From JADHUC01 sp964617665 (lineage in GTDB: Bacteria; Planctomycetota; Planctomycetia; Pirellulales; Pirellulaceae): 17,397 bases of DNA. Position 1 is the first letter of the stretch. Every line of letters begins with the position of its first letter. A program made the translations under genes and the position numbers. The stretch lies in NCBI GenBank assembly GCA_964617665.1, contig CAZUAH010000285.1:1-17397 (forward strand), in the 5' to 3' direction. The notes beneath the pieces are model-generated. The model saw only the letters and a program-made list of their open reading frames with translations. It was not told the DNA's origin and made no database searches. Positions 7,870-14,969 of the stretch are shown one piece after another.

Positions 7870-7886
7870 CGAGCCCAGCGGGCTTG
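7870..7886. terminator. Hairpin between convergent genes
   Basis: CGAGCCC (7870-7876), loop AGC, GGGCTTG (7880-7886) forms a 7-bp stem with one G-T pair. It sits between the sulfatase stop (7853) and the stop of the minus-strand gene (7933). There is no T-run on either strand, so its role as a bidirectional terminator is inferred mainly from position. Confidence 0.4.
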
Positions 7887-7932
7887 AGCCATATTCAAAA
7901 GCTGGCCCTATCACGACGAGACGCAATGGCCT

Positions 7933-10356
7933 CTATTCCCGCACGATTGTTCCGTAGGTGACGGATGGCACACCCTGGTAGATAAGGTCACCTCGCTTGG
8001 CGTGCATGCGCGCCGGCGGGTGTTGGGTCGCGATAGGAAGAGTCGGTTCGATGTAGTCGTCTTTCGGTTCGTGGCAGCCAATGCAGCCTTTCAGTTCGCC
8101 AGGACGGACATAATTGAACTCGCTTTCGTGAATGACGGGTTGCTCGTCGGCGTCAAGTAGCACGAAGCGAAGCGGAGTGTCGGCCGGCACTTCGACATGG
8201 AAAGAGCCGTCCTTTTCGAGCGGCACTTGGCCAAGAATCCGGGTTCGGAACGAGGCGTTGCCGTTCATGGTCAGGCCCTGTTGCCGTGCGGCAATGACGC
8301 GAACGTACTTGACCGTGGAATGATCGAAAGGCAGATCCGAGTTGAAGACGGATACACAGTAGATCCGGCCGGTGGCTTTGCCCGGTGTGATGGACGGTGC
8401 GAGAATCCGGGGCACAGGGCGGGAGTAGACGGGAACGGGGTCGACATCGGACATATTGGGGTCGTCATAGACGAGAACTTTGCGGCGAGTGGTCGCGTTG
8501 AACAAGTAGATCCCGTAGCCGTTACGGCGCAGGTCGTACCATGGCGCGTGGGAGACGTACAGCCAATCGTCCTTCTCCGCCTCAGGCTCGCTGGCCGACA
8601 CGGCTGGATAGGGCGTGGTAAACCGGCCATGAGGATTCATGTCGTCGTGGTTATGGATGTAAACCTCTTCGCCGCCGGCTAGGTTGAGGATCTCGGGATA
8701 GACCGGCCGTTCGCAATCGGTGCGTTTGAGCGCGGGGTCGATCATGGTAAGCCCCGCCGGCGTGATGCCTGCGATCCGTCCGTCTGCCATCTCCTTCTGC
8801 TGGCTGATCGAGACGCCCACGAGGTGGCCACGGGGGTGTTTGCCTTGATACTGTAGGCTGTCGGGTGTCGGCAGAAGCGGTGCGTAGTACGAGCCACGCA
8901 TGGCACCGTAAAAAAGGTCGTCGCCGCTGCCGTCCGGTCGGATGGCGCGCAAGACTGTCTCGATGCGCTGCAAAAACCGTTCCCCTCGCACAGGGCCCGG
9001 ACTGCCGTCCTGGGCGTAGAAGCGGTAGCTCGCGTATGTCACGAATCCGTTCTGTAACGGCAGCGGTTCGTAGTCTTGGTTGGGATTGAACGTGACTTGC
9101 TGGATGTCGGAACCGTCGGCGTTCATCACGTAGATCACGCGGGAGCGCTCCTGGTGATAGAACTCGTGATAGCCGGCCCGGTCGCTGCAGAAGATGATCC
9201 GACCGTCAGGCAAATAAGCCGGATCAACATCGTTGCAGTTGCCATCGGTTAGTCGTGTTAGCCCGGAGCCATCCACGTTCATCTGAAAGATGTGGAACCC
9301 ATCGGTCTGAGCGTTGCGTCGCATGGCGAACAGAACCTTCGTACCGTCGTAGGACAACTCGGGGCCCTGGACCGCTCCGCCGGTCAGTTTCGTGAGGTTG
9401 GTCAGCCGCTGCTTCTCGCGAGGCCAAATAGGACTAAGCAAATAGAGGTTCTCGCCCGAATGGTACCAGGGTGTCTTGTCGACGAAGTAGGAATCGCGGA
9501 ATCCGAGGTTCGATTCCGATCGATTGGCCGTTTTGATCAACAGAAGCGCATCGGGCATCGCCGGCAGGGGTGGATCTGGTTCGGTCCACGTGCCTTCGAT
9601 GCGTTGGACAGCCTCGGCCGCAGCGTCGCGAACAATCAGAACGGGATCTTCGAGGGCCATCGCCCTGAGCTTGTCGAGCTGTCCTTTTGCCTTCATGCGT
9701 CCCAACCCGATAGCGCCGGCATGGCGGATCAGGTAGACGGGACGCGTGGCTGCCTTGGCCAGTATCGCTTCGGCTTTTGCGCCACCGAGATCGCCGAGTG
9801 CAAGGAGCGATGCATATACAGCTCGGATATTCGGCATGTCCGCAGGAGCTTCCAGCGGCGCTTTGACGTTGTGCGCATTCTTGTTCTTGAGGACCACGCG
9901 GTTGCCCCACGCCTGCTCCCAATAGTAGCTGGGCTTCGCTGGCAACATGGCGGCGAGCCGGTCGGCGGCCTTCGCGTCGCCAATGGCGCCCAAGGCCCGG
10001 GCGGCCCAGTAGGCAGCGACCTGGTTCTTGGAACGGAGCAACTCGGCCAGCATTTCGGCGGCCGGCCGATGCGCTTCTTTCTTAGCGTGCTTGAAGATCG
10101 CCCAGGCACAAAGGGCCGCGACGCGCTTCTTGGGCTTCCGCATTGCTTGGCGCAGGGTCTCGACGATGGGCGATCCCATCTCGGACAACTGCAAAGCGGC
10201 GCTGGCATCACCTGCGGCAAGGACCTGCTGCTTAAGCGTTCGGACTTCGCTTTGGTTGGTGGGTGGTTCGGCGCACCACGCAATCCCCCCACCGATCAGA
10301 AACGTAGCCAAGGTCAAAGTCCCCAAGCATGGGCGTTGGACTCCAATCATCGTCAC
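7933..10356 (-). CDS. Exported HEAT/TolB-propeller/HzsA-like protein with CxxCH site
   Basis: An 807-residue protein with a signal peptide (GTLTLATFLIGGGIAWCA, about 12-29). Residues 35-255 are HEAT-like helical repeats (VAAYWAARALGAIGDAKA, LIRHAGAIGLGRM, IVRDAAAEAVQRI). Residues 310-450 hold TolB/PD40 propeller repeats (GPELSYDGTKVLFAMRR, MNVDGSGLTRLTDG, DVDPAYLPDGRIIFCSDRAG, MNADGSDIQQVT). The C-terminal third resembles the domain of hydrazine synthase alpha-like proteins that are widespread in planctomycetes. It ends with a single haem c motif, CIGCH, at 758-762, shortly before the C-terminus. The start is GTG 10356, overlapping the upstream HEAT gene as GTGA; ATG 10350 is an alternative. 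Operon position after another HEAT protein suggests a shared complex. One CxxCH alone, against the multi-haem anammox enzyme, makes true hydrazine synthesis very unlikely. A periplasmic electron-transfer or carbohydrate-linked role is more plausible. Confidence 0.85.
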   Translation of the reverse strand: MTMIGVQRPCLGTLTLATFLIGGGIAWCAEPPTNQSEVRTLKQQVLAAGDASAALQLSEMGSPIVETLRQAMRKPKKRVAALCAWAIFKHAKKEAHRPAAEMLAELLRSKNQVAAYWAARALGAIGDAKAADRLAAMLPAKPSYYWEQAWGNRVVLKNKNAHNVKAPLEAPADMPNIRAVYASLLALGDLGGAKAEAILAKAATRPVYLIRHAGAIGLGRMKAKGQLDKLRAMALEDPVLIVRDAAAEAVQRIEGTWTEPDPPLPAMPDALLLIKTANRSESNLGFRDSYFVDKTPWYHSGENLYLLSPIWPREKQRLTNLTKLTGGAVQGPELSYDGTKVLFAMRRNAQTDGFHIFQMNVDGSGLTRLTDGNCNDVDPAYLPDGRIIFCSDRAGYHEFYHQERSRVIYVMNADGSDIQQVTFNPNQDYEPLPLQNGFVTYASYRFYAQDGSPGPVRGERFLQRIETVLRAIRPDGSGDDLFYGAMRGSYYAPLLPTPDSLQYQGKHPRGHLVGVSISQQKEMADGRIAGITPAGLTMIDPALKRTDCERPVYPEILNLAGGEEVYIHNHDDMNPHGRFTTPYPAVSASEPEAEKDDWLYVSHAPWYDLRRNGYGIYLFNATTRRKVLVYDDPNMSDVDPVPVYSRPVPRILAPSITPGKATGRIYCVSVFNSDLPFDHSTVKYVRVIAARQQGLTMNGNASFRTRILGQVPLEKDGSFHVEVPADTPLRFVLLDADEQPVIHESEFNYVRPGELKGCIGCHEPKDDYIEPTLPIATQHPPARMHAKRGDLIYQGVPSVTYGTIVRE

Positions 10357-11969
10357 TCACTTTCTTTCTTACCAATCGCGGCAAGTCGCTGGGCGATCTC
10401 GAGGTCTTCAATCGCTTGCGTCGCTTCGTTGCGGACTTCCCGGATAATGTCGTTTTGGCCAATTTGTTCGAGGACGGGCAGCGACTTGGGCGAGCGAAGG
10501 AATCGCAGGCCGACCGTGGAGCCGTAGCGAATGTCGCGATAAGAGTTGTCGGCTGTGGCCAGTTTCTCCAAGGCAACTCGAGCCTGTTCTCCGCCCAGTT
10601 TGCCCAAGGCGATGCAAACGTAACCTCGCCAGCGCACGAATTTGCTGCGGTCAAAGTGCTTGCCGCTCACCTGGCTCGTGGAGTCTGGGAAGGGATAAGG
10701 CGTGTTGACGACGCGCACGATCGATCCAACCGCCTCTTGCGCTTCAAGCGCCGCCAGCGATTCCGCAGCGTAGATCCGCACGATATAGGCCGGATGATCG
10801 AGAAGCTTGACCAGCCGCGATACGAATTGTTTGTTTCGGATGATGTGGGGCAGTGCAGCAAGGGGTTGCGTCACGGTCAGCCCGTCGTTTCGGACGAAGC
10901 CGGGTGCAAGTTCGGGCTGCATGTCGGCCAGGACCTTCCGCAAGTGCTCGGGCGTGTCCTCATCGCGACGCGTGCCTTCACACTGCGCCAGAATCAGGTC
11001 GACGACTCTCTGAGACTTGCCCGTACGCAGAATCAGATTTGCGGCTACGCGTTGAAACGCCGTCGGTTCGAATTGCAGGTCGTCCGTTCGGCTGCGGAAG
11101 ATGACCAAACCAAAACAGCTCAGCAGCATCGGAGTGTGTGGACCGCACTTGGTCGAGCCAAGCCGATCGAGATTCACCATATAGTCGATGCGTATGTTCC
11201 TGTAGCGGGCCATCGCTGCAAGCAAGGCCGGTTCGGCCTCCGGTCCGCCGATCTCGGCAAGGGCCCAGGCAGCATCGGGATAAGCGGGGCACGCGGCAGC
11301 CAGCCCTGGGACGGACTTCCGGGTTCCGATCCGCTCCAGAGCCTTCAGTGCGAGTGTCACGCCCGGGCGTCCGAGTTGTGCTCCGCGAAGCGCGACCGTT
11401 TCCTCGGAGGCTGAACTGCCGATGAAACGAAACGCTCTGAGGGCGGCCAACGCGATCGTGGCATCCGGGTCGGCGAGCTGTTTCAGAAGCGTGGCTTCCT
11501 TCTCTTCCCAACTGGATCTCTCAAGCCATGCGACGCCCGCCGCCCGAACGTCGAAGGGTGGCTGACCGGTCATTCGTTCCAGGGCGTCACGCGCGTTCAC
11601 TCGCACTTCCCAGTCGGAATCGCCGAGACAATCAATCAACGGCCCGATGCTGTCCCGGCCGCCACAGACGCCCAGTGCTTTGACGACGTGCAGGCGAACC
11701 ACTGCCGAACGGCTCTCGATCAAAGGAAGGAGTATCGCTTCGCCACGATGATTGCCAAGGTAATACAGCCCCTGGGCCGCTTCGATCTGGCATTCCGGGA
11801 TACCGCTGGCGGCCAACTGCGAGAAACGGGCGACTTCCGAGTCGAAATGGCTGAGTAGCTGCAAATCCTCGGCCCGGCCGTTGGCGACTCCACCAAGTAG
11901 CAGAAGAAGTACACAACAATAACGAAGCCGTGCGGCAGACGGCAGACGGTAATTCACGTCGTATTCCAT
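10353..11969 (-). CDS. Exported HEAT-repeat protein
   Basis: A 538-residue protein with an N-terminal signal peptide (RLRYCCVLLLLLGGVANGRA) followed almost entirely by HEAT-type helical pairs. Examples are AILLPLIESRSAVVRLHVVKALGVCGG, PLIDCLGDSDWEVRVNARDALERM, LLKQLADPDATIALAALRAFRFIG, RLVKLLDHPAYIVRIYAAESLAAL and ALEKLATADNSYRDIRYGSTVGLRFL. No catalytic motif is visible, so it is probably a scaffold or binding protein in the periplasm. The ATG at 11969 is preferred over an in-frame TTG at 11996 because it sits nearer the hydrophobic segment, though neither has a clear ribosome site. It overlaps the next gene by 4 bases (its TGA within GTGA), which indicates coupled translation. A good promoter lies 87 bases upstream. 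The first residues MEYDVNYRLPSAA derive partly from a short tandem repeat. Confidence 0.85.
   Translation of the reverse strand: MEYDVNYRLPSAARLRYCCVLLLLLGGVANGRAEDLQLLSHFDSEVARFSQLAASGIPECQIEAAQGLYYLGNHRGEAILLPLIESRSAVVRLHVVKALGVCGGRDSIGPLIDCLGDSDWEVRVNARDALERMTGQPPFDVRAAGVAWLERSSWEEKEATLLKQLADPDATIALAALRAFRFIGSSASEETVALRGAQLGRPGVTLALKALERIGTRKSVPGLAAACPAYPDAAWALAEIGGPEAEPALLAAMARYRNIRIDYMVNLDRLGSTKCGPHTPMLLSCFGLVIFRSRTDDLQFEPTAFQRVAANLILRTGKSQRVVDLILAQCEGTRRDEDTPEHLRKVLADMQPELAPGFVRNDGLTVTQPLAALPHIIRNKQFVSRLVKLLDHPAYIVRIYAAESLAALEAQEAVGSIVRVVNTPYPFPDSTSQVSGKHFDRSKFVRWRGYVCIALGKLGGEQARVALEKLATADNSYRDIRYGSTVGLRFLRSPKSLPVLEQIGQNDIIREVRNEATQAIEDLEIAQRLAAIGKKESE
11934..11949 (-). repeat. Short GGCAGAC tandem repeat at the 5' end of the HEAT gene
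   Basis: Two exact GGCAGAC units (11934-11940, 11941-11947) plus GG. On the gene strand this is GTCTGCC-GTCTGCC, encoding part of YRLPSAAR just before the hydrophobic core of the signal peptide. It recalls the CRLPSAV-type periodic repeats, but with only about 2.3 copies it could be coincidence. Confidence 0.35.
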
Positions 11970-12055
11970 GGGAGGGCTCGAAGGGATGATAGGCAAGCGA
12001 GAGCAAAGGTGGGGCTGAAACGGAGGCGACTTTGGGTGGATGTATTCCGCGTCCT

Positions 12056-12084
12056 GTTGTAATCGCTGGGTACGCTCGACTCAA
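12056..12084 (-). promoter_or_regulatory. Housekeeping-type promoter of the HEAT operon
   Basis: On the minus strand TTGAGT (12084-12079) and TACAAC (12061-12056) are separated by exactly 17 bases, matching sigma-70 spacing with four of six bases at each box. Transcription would start near 12049 and give a leader of about 80 bases before the ATG at 11969. Confidence 0.55.
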
Positions 12085-12294
12085 GCAGCCGCAAGTCGCC
12101 CGTCTCGGCTGTCGACGTATATCCTTATGCAATGAAAGGATTTACGCTCGCGTCGCCAAGTCGCTCTCTCTCGGTTGCGGGGGCATTTGGTTAACCCTGA
12201 ACGCCCAACTCAGATCTCTGATTGAGTGCGTGATGGCGAATCGGACCAAGTGAGAGACACGGTTCTTGGCTCAATCTCGAAGAACTTCTTACTT

Positions 12295-12303
12295 TGCTAC
12301 AAT
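12295..12303 (+). promoter_or_regulatory. Extended -10 promoter of the sigma operon
   Basis: TGCTACAAT matches the extended -10 form (TG-n-TATAAT with one change). No strong -35 lies at the right distance, which is common for extended -10 promoters. Transcription would start near 12310, so the sigma gene must start downstream of that, in agreement with TTG 12379. Confidence 0.45.
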
Positions 12304-12364
12304 AAACGCATCGCCACGCGCATCTTCTTTACTGATCAACCACGTCGGAAGGCCAAGAATTGGC

Positions 12365-12369
12365 AGGAG
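12365..12369 (+). promoter_or_regulatory. Ribosome site supporting a TTG start
   Basis: AGGAG lies 9 bases before TTG 12379. There is no ATG in frame between here and region 2 of the sigma factor, and the only upstream ATG (12226) lies ahead of the apparent promoter. Confidence 0.5.
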
Positions 12370-12378
12370 CCAGATCCG

Positions 12379-12900
12379 TTGTCAGCCTCCGACGAAGGTA
12401 AGATCGACCCCGCTAAGGCAGCGGAACTCCACGAGCAGTATGGCGAGGAGCTACGGCGATTTCTGATCGGGCTGCTCCGTGATGCGCAGCTTGCCGACGA
12501 TGTGGCCCAGACGACTTTCGCAAAGCTGGTCGAACACGGACATACAACTCGGGAGGACTCCCAAAGAGGATGGCTGTATCGTGTTGCCTATCGCGAGGCG
12601 ATGCTGGTTCGCCGGCGTCAGGCGGTGGACGATGCAGTTCGGCGGCGAGTGGCCTGGTCTCGGGAAGCCGTAGGGGAATCGGCGGAAAGCCGGTTGTTGC
12701 AGGCCGAAACGATCGAAGAAGTCCGTCGGGCCATTGAGAAGTTACCCGCCGAACAGGGACAAGTTGTTCGAATGCGGATTTATGAGGACAAGACGTTCGC
12801 GGTGATCGCCGAGGAACTGGGGATACCGCTGGGCACGGCGTTAGGTCGAATGCGGGCGGCTTTGAAGAAACTGCGTGCAAGATTGGAGCGTGAACGATGA
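12379..12900 (+). CDS. ECF-family sigma factor
   Basis: A 173-residue RNA polymerase sigma factor from the TTG start. Region 2 is EQYGEELRRFLIGLLRDAQLADDVAQTTFAKLVEHG, with the core-binding DDVAQ(T/E)TF wording. Region 4 is AIEKLPAEQGQVVRMRIYEDKTFAVIAEELGIPLGTALGRMRAALKKLRARL, a helix-turn-helix. There is no region 1.1 or 3, as expected for the ECF class. An upstream ATG (12226) would add 51 residues of un-sigma-like sequence (KNFLLCYNKRIATRIFF) and lies ahead of the promoter, so it is rejected. The stop overlaps the next gene's start (ATGA), the usual coupling of ECF sigma with anti-sigma. The target regulon is unknown, but the operon itself is a likely target. Confidence 0.9.
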   Translation: MSASDEGKIDPAKAAELHEQYGEELRRFLIGLLRDAQLADDVAQTTFAKLVEHGHTTREDSQRGWLYRVAYREAMLVRRRQAVDDAVRRRVAWSREAVGESAESRLLQAETIEEVRRAIEKLPAEQGQVVRMRIYEDKTFAVIAEELGIPLGTALGRMRAALKKLRARLERER

Positions 12901-13442
12901 ACTCGGCGGAGCGTGAGGAGCTAGACTGGCTGGCCTTTCTGTACGTTGCCGGCGAACTGGCCCCGGACAAGCACAGCGATTTCGAGCAGCGGCTGGCGCA
13001 CGATCAGCTCGCGTGTGATGCGGTGTCGAGAGCGGTGAAGCTGACGCAGGCTATCCGGACAGCCGAGGAAGTGAACCCGGTGGCAGTCTCTCCTGTGCGG
13101 CCTTTGCGTCTTCGGCGTTCACTTCACCTTGTGGCGTGTCTCTCCGCATGCGTGCTGGTGGCCATCGTGTGTCATTGGCTGCTGCGGGACGACGAATCTA
13201 CATCGACTGGTGTGAGCGAGGCCCCTTCGACTGCCGCGGCTGAACTTGCGGTTGTGTGGAGTGAAACACGTTTAGAGGTTGCCGATCAACGGAGCGATGC
13301 TTGGACTCTGCCGCACGTGAACGATTCCGGCGATTCGCCGGTGGCCGTCGAAGGAGCTTCTGACCTGGAGGTGCCGGATTGGATGTTGTCGGCCGTGGCG
13401 ATCGAAGCCGACCGCAAATCACGAGAAGCGGAGGACGGCTGA
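12897..13442 (+). CDS. Membrane anti-sigma factor-like protein
   Basis: A 181-residue single-pass protein overlapping the sigma gene by 4 bases. The N-terminal part (LAFLYVAGELAPDKHSDFEQRLAHDQLACDAV, about 12-43) has the pattern of planctomycete anti-sigma domains, without the zinc-binding H-x3-C-x2-C of ZAS proteins. A transmembrane helix spans about 75-96 (LHLVACLSACVLVAIVCHWLL) and is preceded by RLRR, so the N-terminus should be cytoplasmic and the last 85 residues outside. The outer part is Ser/Ala/Glu-rich with no recognised domain. The assignment rests mainly on operon position and topology. It would hold the sigma factor until an envelope signal releases it. Confidence 0.75.
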   Translation: MNSAEREELDWLAFLYVAGELAPDKHSDFEQRLAHDQLACDAVSRAVKLTQAIRTAEEVNPVAVSPVRPLRLRRSLHLVACLSACVLVAIVCHWLLRDDESTSTGVSEAPSTAAAELAVVWSETRLEVADQRSDAWTLPHVNDSGDSPVAVEGASDLEVPDWMLSAVAIEADRKSREAEDG

Positions 13443-14075
13443 ATGAACCGCTCGAAATGCCTCCTGGTAGTGATTCTCGCGATCGCTGTGCTGGTCGGCC
13501 AAATCCCGTCGGTTGCCGCCGAGCCAGTGCGATCACCGAAGAAAGCCAGGACGAAACGTTCCAACGAGGTCACGGCAGAGCAAGAGAAGGCGGTTCTGAG
13601 GTTCTTGCGTCAGCATCACACTGAACTAGCAGAACTGATCGAGCACTTGAAGTCCGGCAGTCTTTCTGACTACCAAAAGGCGATTCGCGACCTTTGGAGG
13701 GCCCGGGAACGCTTGATGCAAATTAGGCAGCGAGACGGCGAACGATATGAGCTGGAACTCGACGCGTGGCTCGTCCAGTCGAAGATCCAGTTGCTGGTGG
13801 CTCGATTGACAATGAAAGAGGACAATGCTTTGCGAGAAGAGCTTCGTTCGCTGTTGGGCCAACGCGTCGACCTGAAACTTCGCCTGTTGCTCGGCGAGCG
13901 CGACAGGCAAATTGAGCGTCTGCGAAAGATCGAGGAACAGGTAGAACGGCTCAATACCAAGCGTTCAGAAATGGTTGAGAAGGAATTCCAGTTGCTGACC
14001 AGCAGTAGCAAGCGGCTGAAGCAACATCGAATGGGCTACGGTACCAAGAAGGGTAGCGTTAAGGTCGGGCATTGA
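13443..14075 (+). CDS. Exported helical/coiled-coil protein of the sigma operon
   Basis: A 210-residue protein that begins directly after the anti-sigma stop with no gap. Residues 1-26 are a signal peptide ending VAA. The rest is almost entirely charged helix: VTAEQEKAVLRFLRQHHTELAELIEHL (43-69), then long heptad-like stretches at 78-190 with many Arg, Glu and Leu (GERDRQIERLRKIEEQVERLNTKRSEMVEKE). There is a single VTAEQ near 43 that resembles the LTxxQ motif of the Spy/CpxP family. It could be a periplasmic chaperone-like or sensing partner of the anti-sigma protein. No family is recognised with certainty. Confidence 0.75.
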   Translation: MNRSKCLLVVILAIAVLVGQIPSVAAEPVRSPKKARTKRSNEVTAEQEKAVLRFLRQHHTELAELIEHLKSGSLSDYQKAIRDLWRARERLMQIRQRDGERYELELDAWLVQSKIQLLVARLTMKEDNALREELRSLLGQRVDLKLRLLLGERDRQIERLRKIEEQVERLNTKRSEMVEKEFQLLTSSSKRLKQHRMGYGTKKGSVKVGH

Positions 14076-14161
14076 TAGGCAATGTATTTCCTTTCGTCAG
14101 ATTGGAGGACGGAAGGTTTGTTCCGTTTGTTGTAGTGTTTCGTGTGTCGGGACGATGCGTG

Positions 14162-14175
14162 AGACACAGGTGTCT
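14162..14175. other. Palindrome ahead of the LTxxQ gene
   Basis: AGACAC-AG-GTGTCT is a perfect inverted repeat of 6-bp arms, followed by TTTGTTT and then the ribosome site of the next gene. It could be a weak terminator/attenuator or a protein-binding site. Its place in the 123-base gap, the only gap in the operon, makes it worth noting. Confidence 0.35.
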
Positions 14176-14198
14176 TTTGTTTCGAGGAGTCAGAATCT

Positions 14199-14696
14199 AT
14201 GAAGAGTGTCGTAAGAACCCTGTTGTCGTTGTCGCTGGCGATTGTTATCGCCATGCCACTGGTCGCTCAGGAGAAGAAGGCGAGGAAGGAACGCAAGAAG
14301 CCGGATCCGGCGGCGGGAATCCTGAAGAAGCTCGAGAAGGCCGAGTTATCCGAAGAGCAGGTCGCCAAGATCAAGACGTTGGCTGCGGCCACCGCCGAAA
14401 AGACGAAGGCAGCTCGTGCCAAGGCCGCTCTCACAGACGAGCAAAAGGCCGCGATTAAGAAGGCCAGGGAAGAAGGCAAGAAGGGTGAAGAGTTGCGTAA
14501 GGTCGTAACCCTGAACGAAGAGCAGAAGGCTGCGATGAAGGAAGCGCGAGAAATCCAAGCCGCCATGATGAAGGAAGTATTGGGTCTCCTTACTGCTGAA
14601 CAGAAGGAGAAAGCAGGCATCAAAGAGCGCGGCAAGAGGGGTGGCAAGAAAGGTGGCGAGAGGAAACCCCGCCCCAAGAAGAAGGCTGACGAGTAA
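14199..14696 (+). CDS. Exported Lys-rich protein with four LTxxQ-like repeats
   Basis: A 165-residue protein with a signal peptide (1-23, LLSLSLAIVIAMPLVAQ). The mature part is Lys/Ala/Glu-rich helix. It holds four L-[ST/N]-x-E-Q motifs at LSEEQ (50-54), LTDEQ (78-82), LNEEQ (105-109) and LTAEQ (131-135), spaced 28, 27 and 26 residues. Spy/CpxP-type periplasmic proteins carry one or two such motifs, so this is an expanded relative. The last 25 residues are a basic GKRGGKKGGERKPRPKKK tail. The start is set by a strong ribosome site (GAGGAG, 14184-14189). It is the last gene of the sigma operon and is followed by a strong hairpin. A role in envelope stress, metal response or binding of acidic polymers is inference. 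Confidence 0.82.
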   Translation: MKSVVRTLLSLSLAIVIAMPLVAQEKKARKERKKPDPAAGILKKLEKAELSEEQVAKIKTLAAATAEKTKAARAKAALTDEQKAAIKKAREEGKKGEELRKVVTLNEEQKAAMKEAREIQAAMMKEVLGLLTAEQKEKAGIKERGKRGGKKGGERKPRPKKKADE

Positions 14697-14751
14697 GACG
14701 ACTGGAGCAAGCGCTTAGCGGCAGCTATGCGCTGACTTCACGGAATAGGAA

Positions 14752-14782
14752 AGACGGGTCGGAATCTAATTCCGACCCGTCT
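14752..14782 (+). terminator. Strong hairpin ending the sigma operon
   Basis: AGACGGGTCGGAAT (14752-14765) pairs perfectly over 14 bp with ATTCCGACCCGTCT (14769-14782) around loop CTA. It lies 55 bases after the LTxxQ gene. The following bases (CGTTCCGTTG) are only weakly T-rich. The strong stem and position support a terminator. Confidence 0.75.
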
Positions 14783-14969
14783 CGTTCCGTTGCGGACGGC
14801 TGCATAGTGGAGCACCGAACCGCTCGTGGTTTGCTGCGTTACCACCGCGACCCTGTATTGGCACTCGGGCGGGATGTACGGACTGGCTTCGTCAATTCCT
14901 GCTTGGTACAAATGTATTGGTGTGGATGTGTCGGAACTGAAACACGCTTATCTTGCTTAGGCTGCACAT

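Larger units (their letters stand above)
11970..12378. other. Divergent intergenic region
   Basis: 409 bases between the HEAT operon (minus) and the sigma operon (plus). It holds a minus-strand promoter (12056-12084) and a plus-strand extended -10 (12295-12303). Two small inverted repeats are visible: ATCCTT-9-AAGGAT at 12121-12141, and TCAGA-TC-TCTGA at 12210-12221 flanked by ACTCA/TGAGT. Either could be a binding site, but neither is distinctive. No gene is supported here. Confidence 0.55.

Noticed and set aside
7933..10356. Evidence for anammox hydrazine synthesis
   Set aside because: Only one CxxCH is present and no beta/gamma subunits or other anammox genes are near. HzsA-like proteins are common in planctomycetes that do not perform anammox.
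9292..10527. Long plus-strand open frame (about 411 codons) opposite the HEAT/HzsA-like gene
   Set aside because: It is antisense to a gene with clear repeats, a signal peptide and a haem motif. Its own translation has no domain, no ribosome site and shadow-like composition.
10329..11414. Plus-strand open frame opposite the HEAT gene
   Set aside because: A mirror of a GC-rich coding strand; no domain or ribosome site. The minus-strand HEAT repeats explain the region.
12121..12221. Small inverted repeats ATCCTT/AAGGAT and TCAGA/TCTGA as operators
   Set aside because: Short arms, one copy each, not placed over the promoter boxes; not distinguishable from chance.
12226..12378. Longer sigma factor starting at ATG 12226
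   Set aside because: The extra residues do not resemble any sigma region, and the start lies ahead of a good extended -10 promoter.
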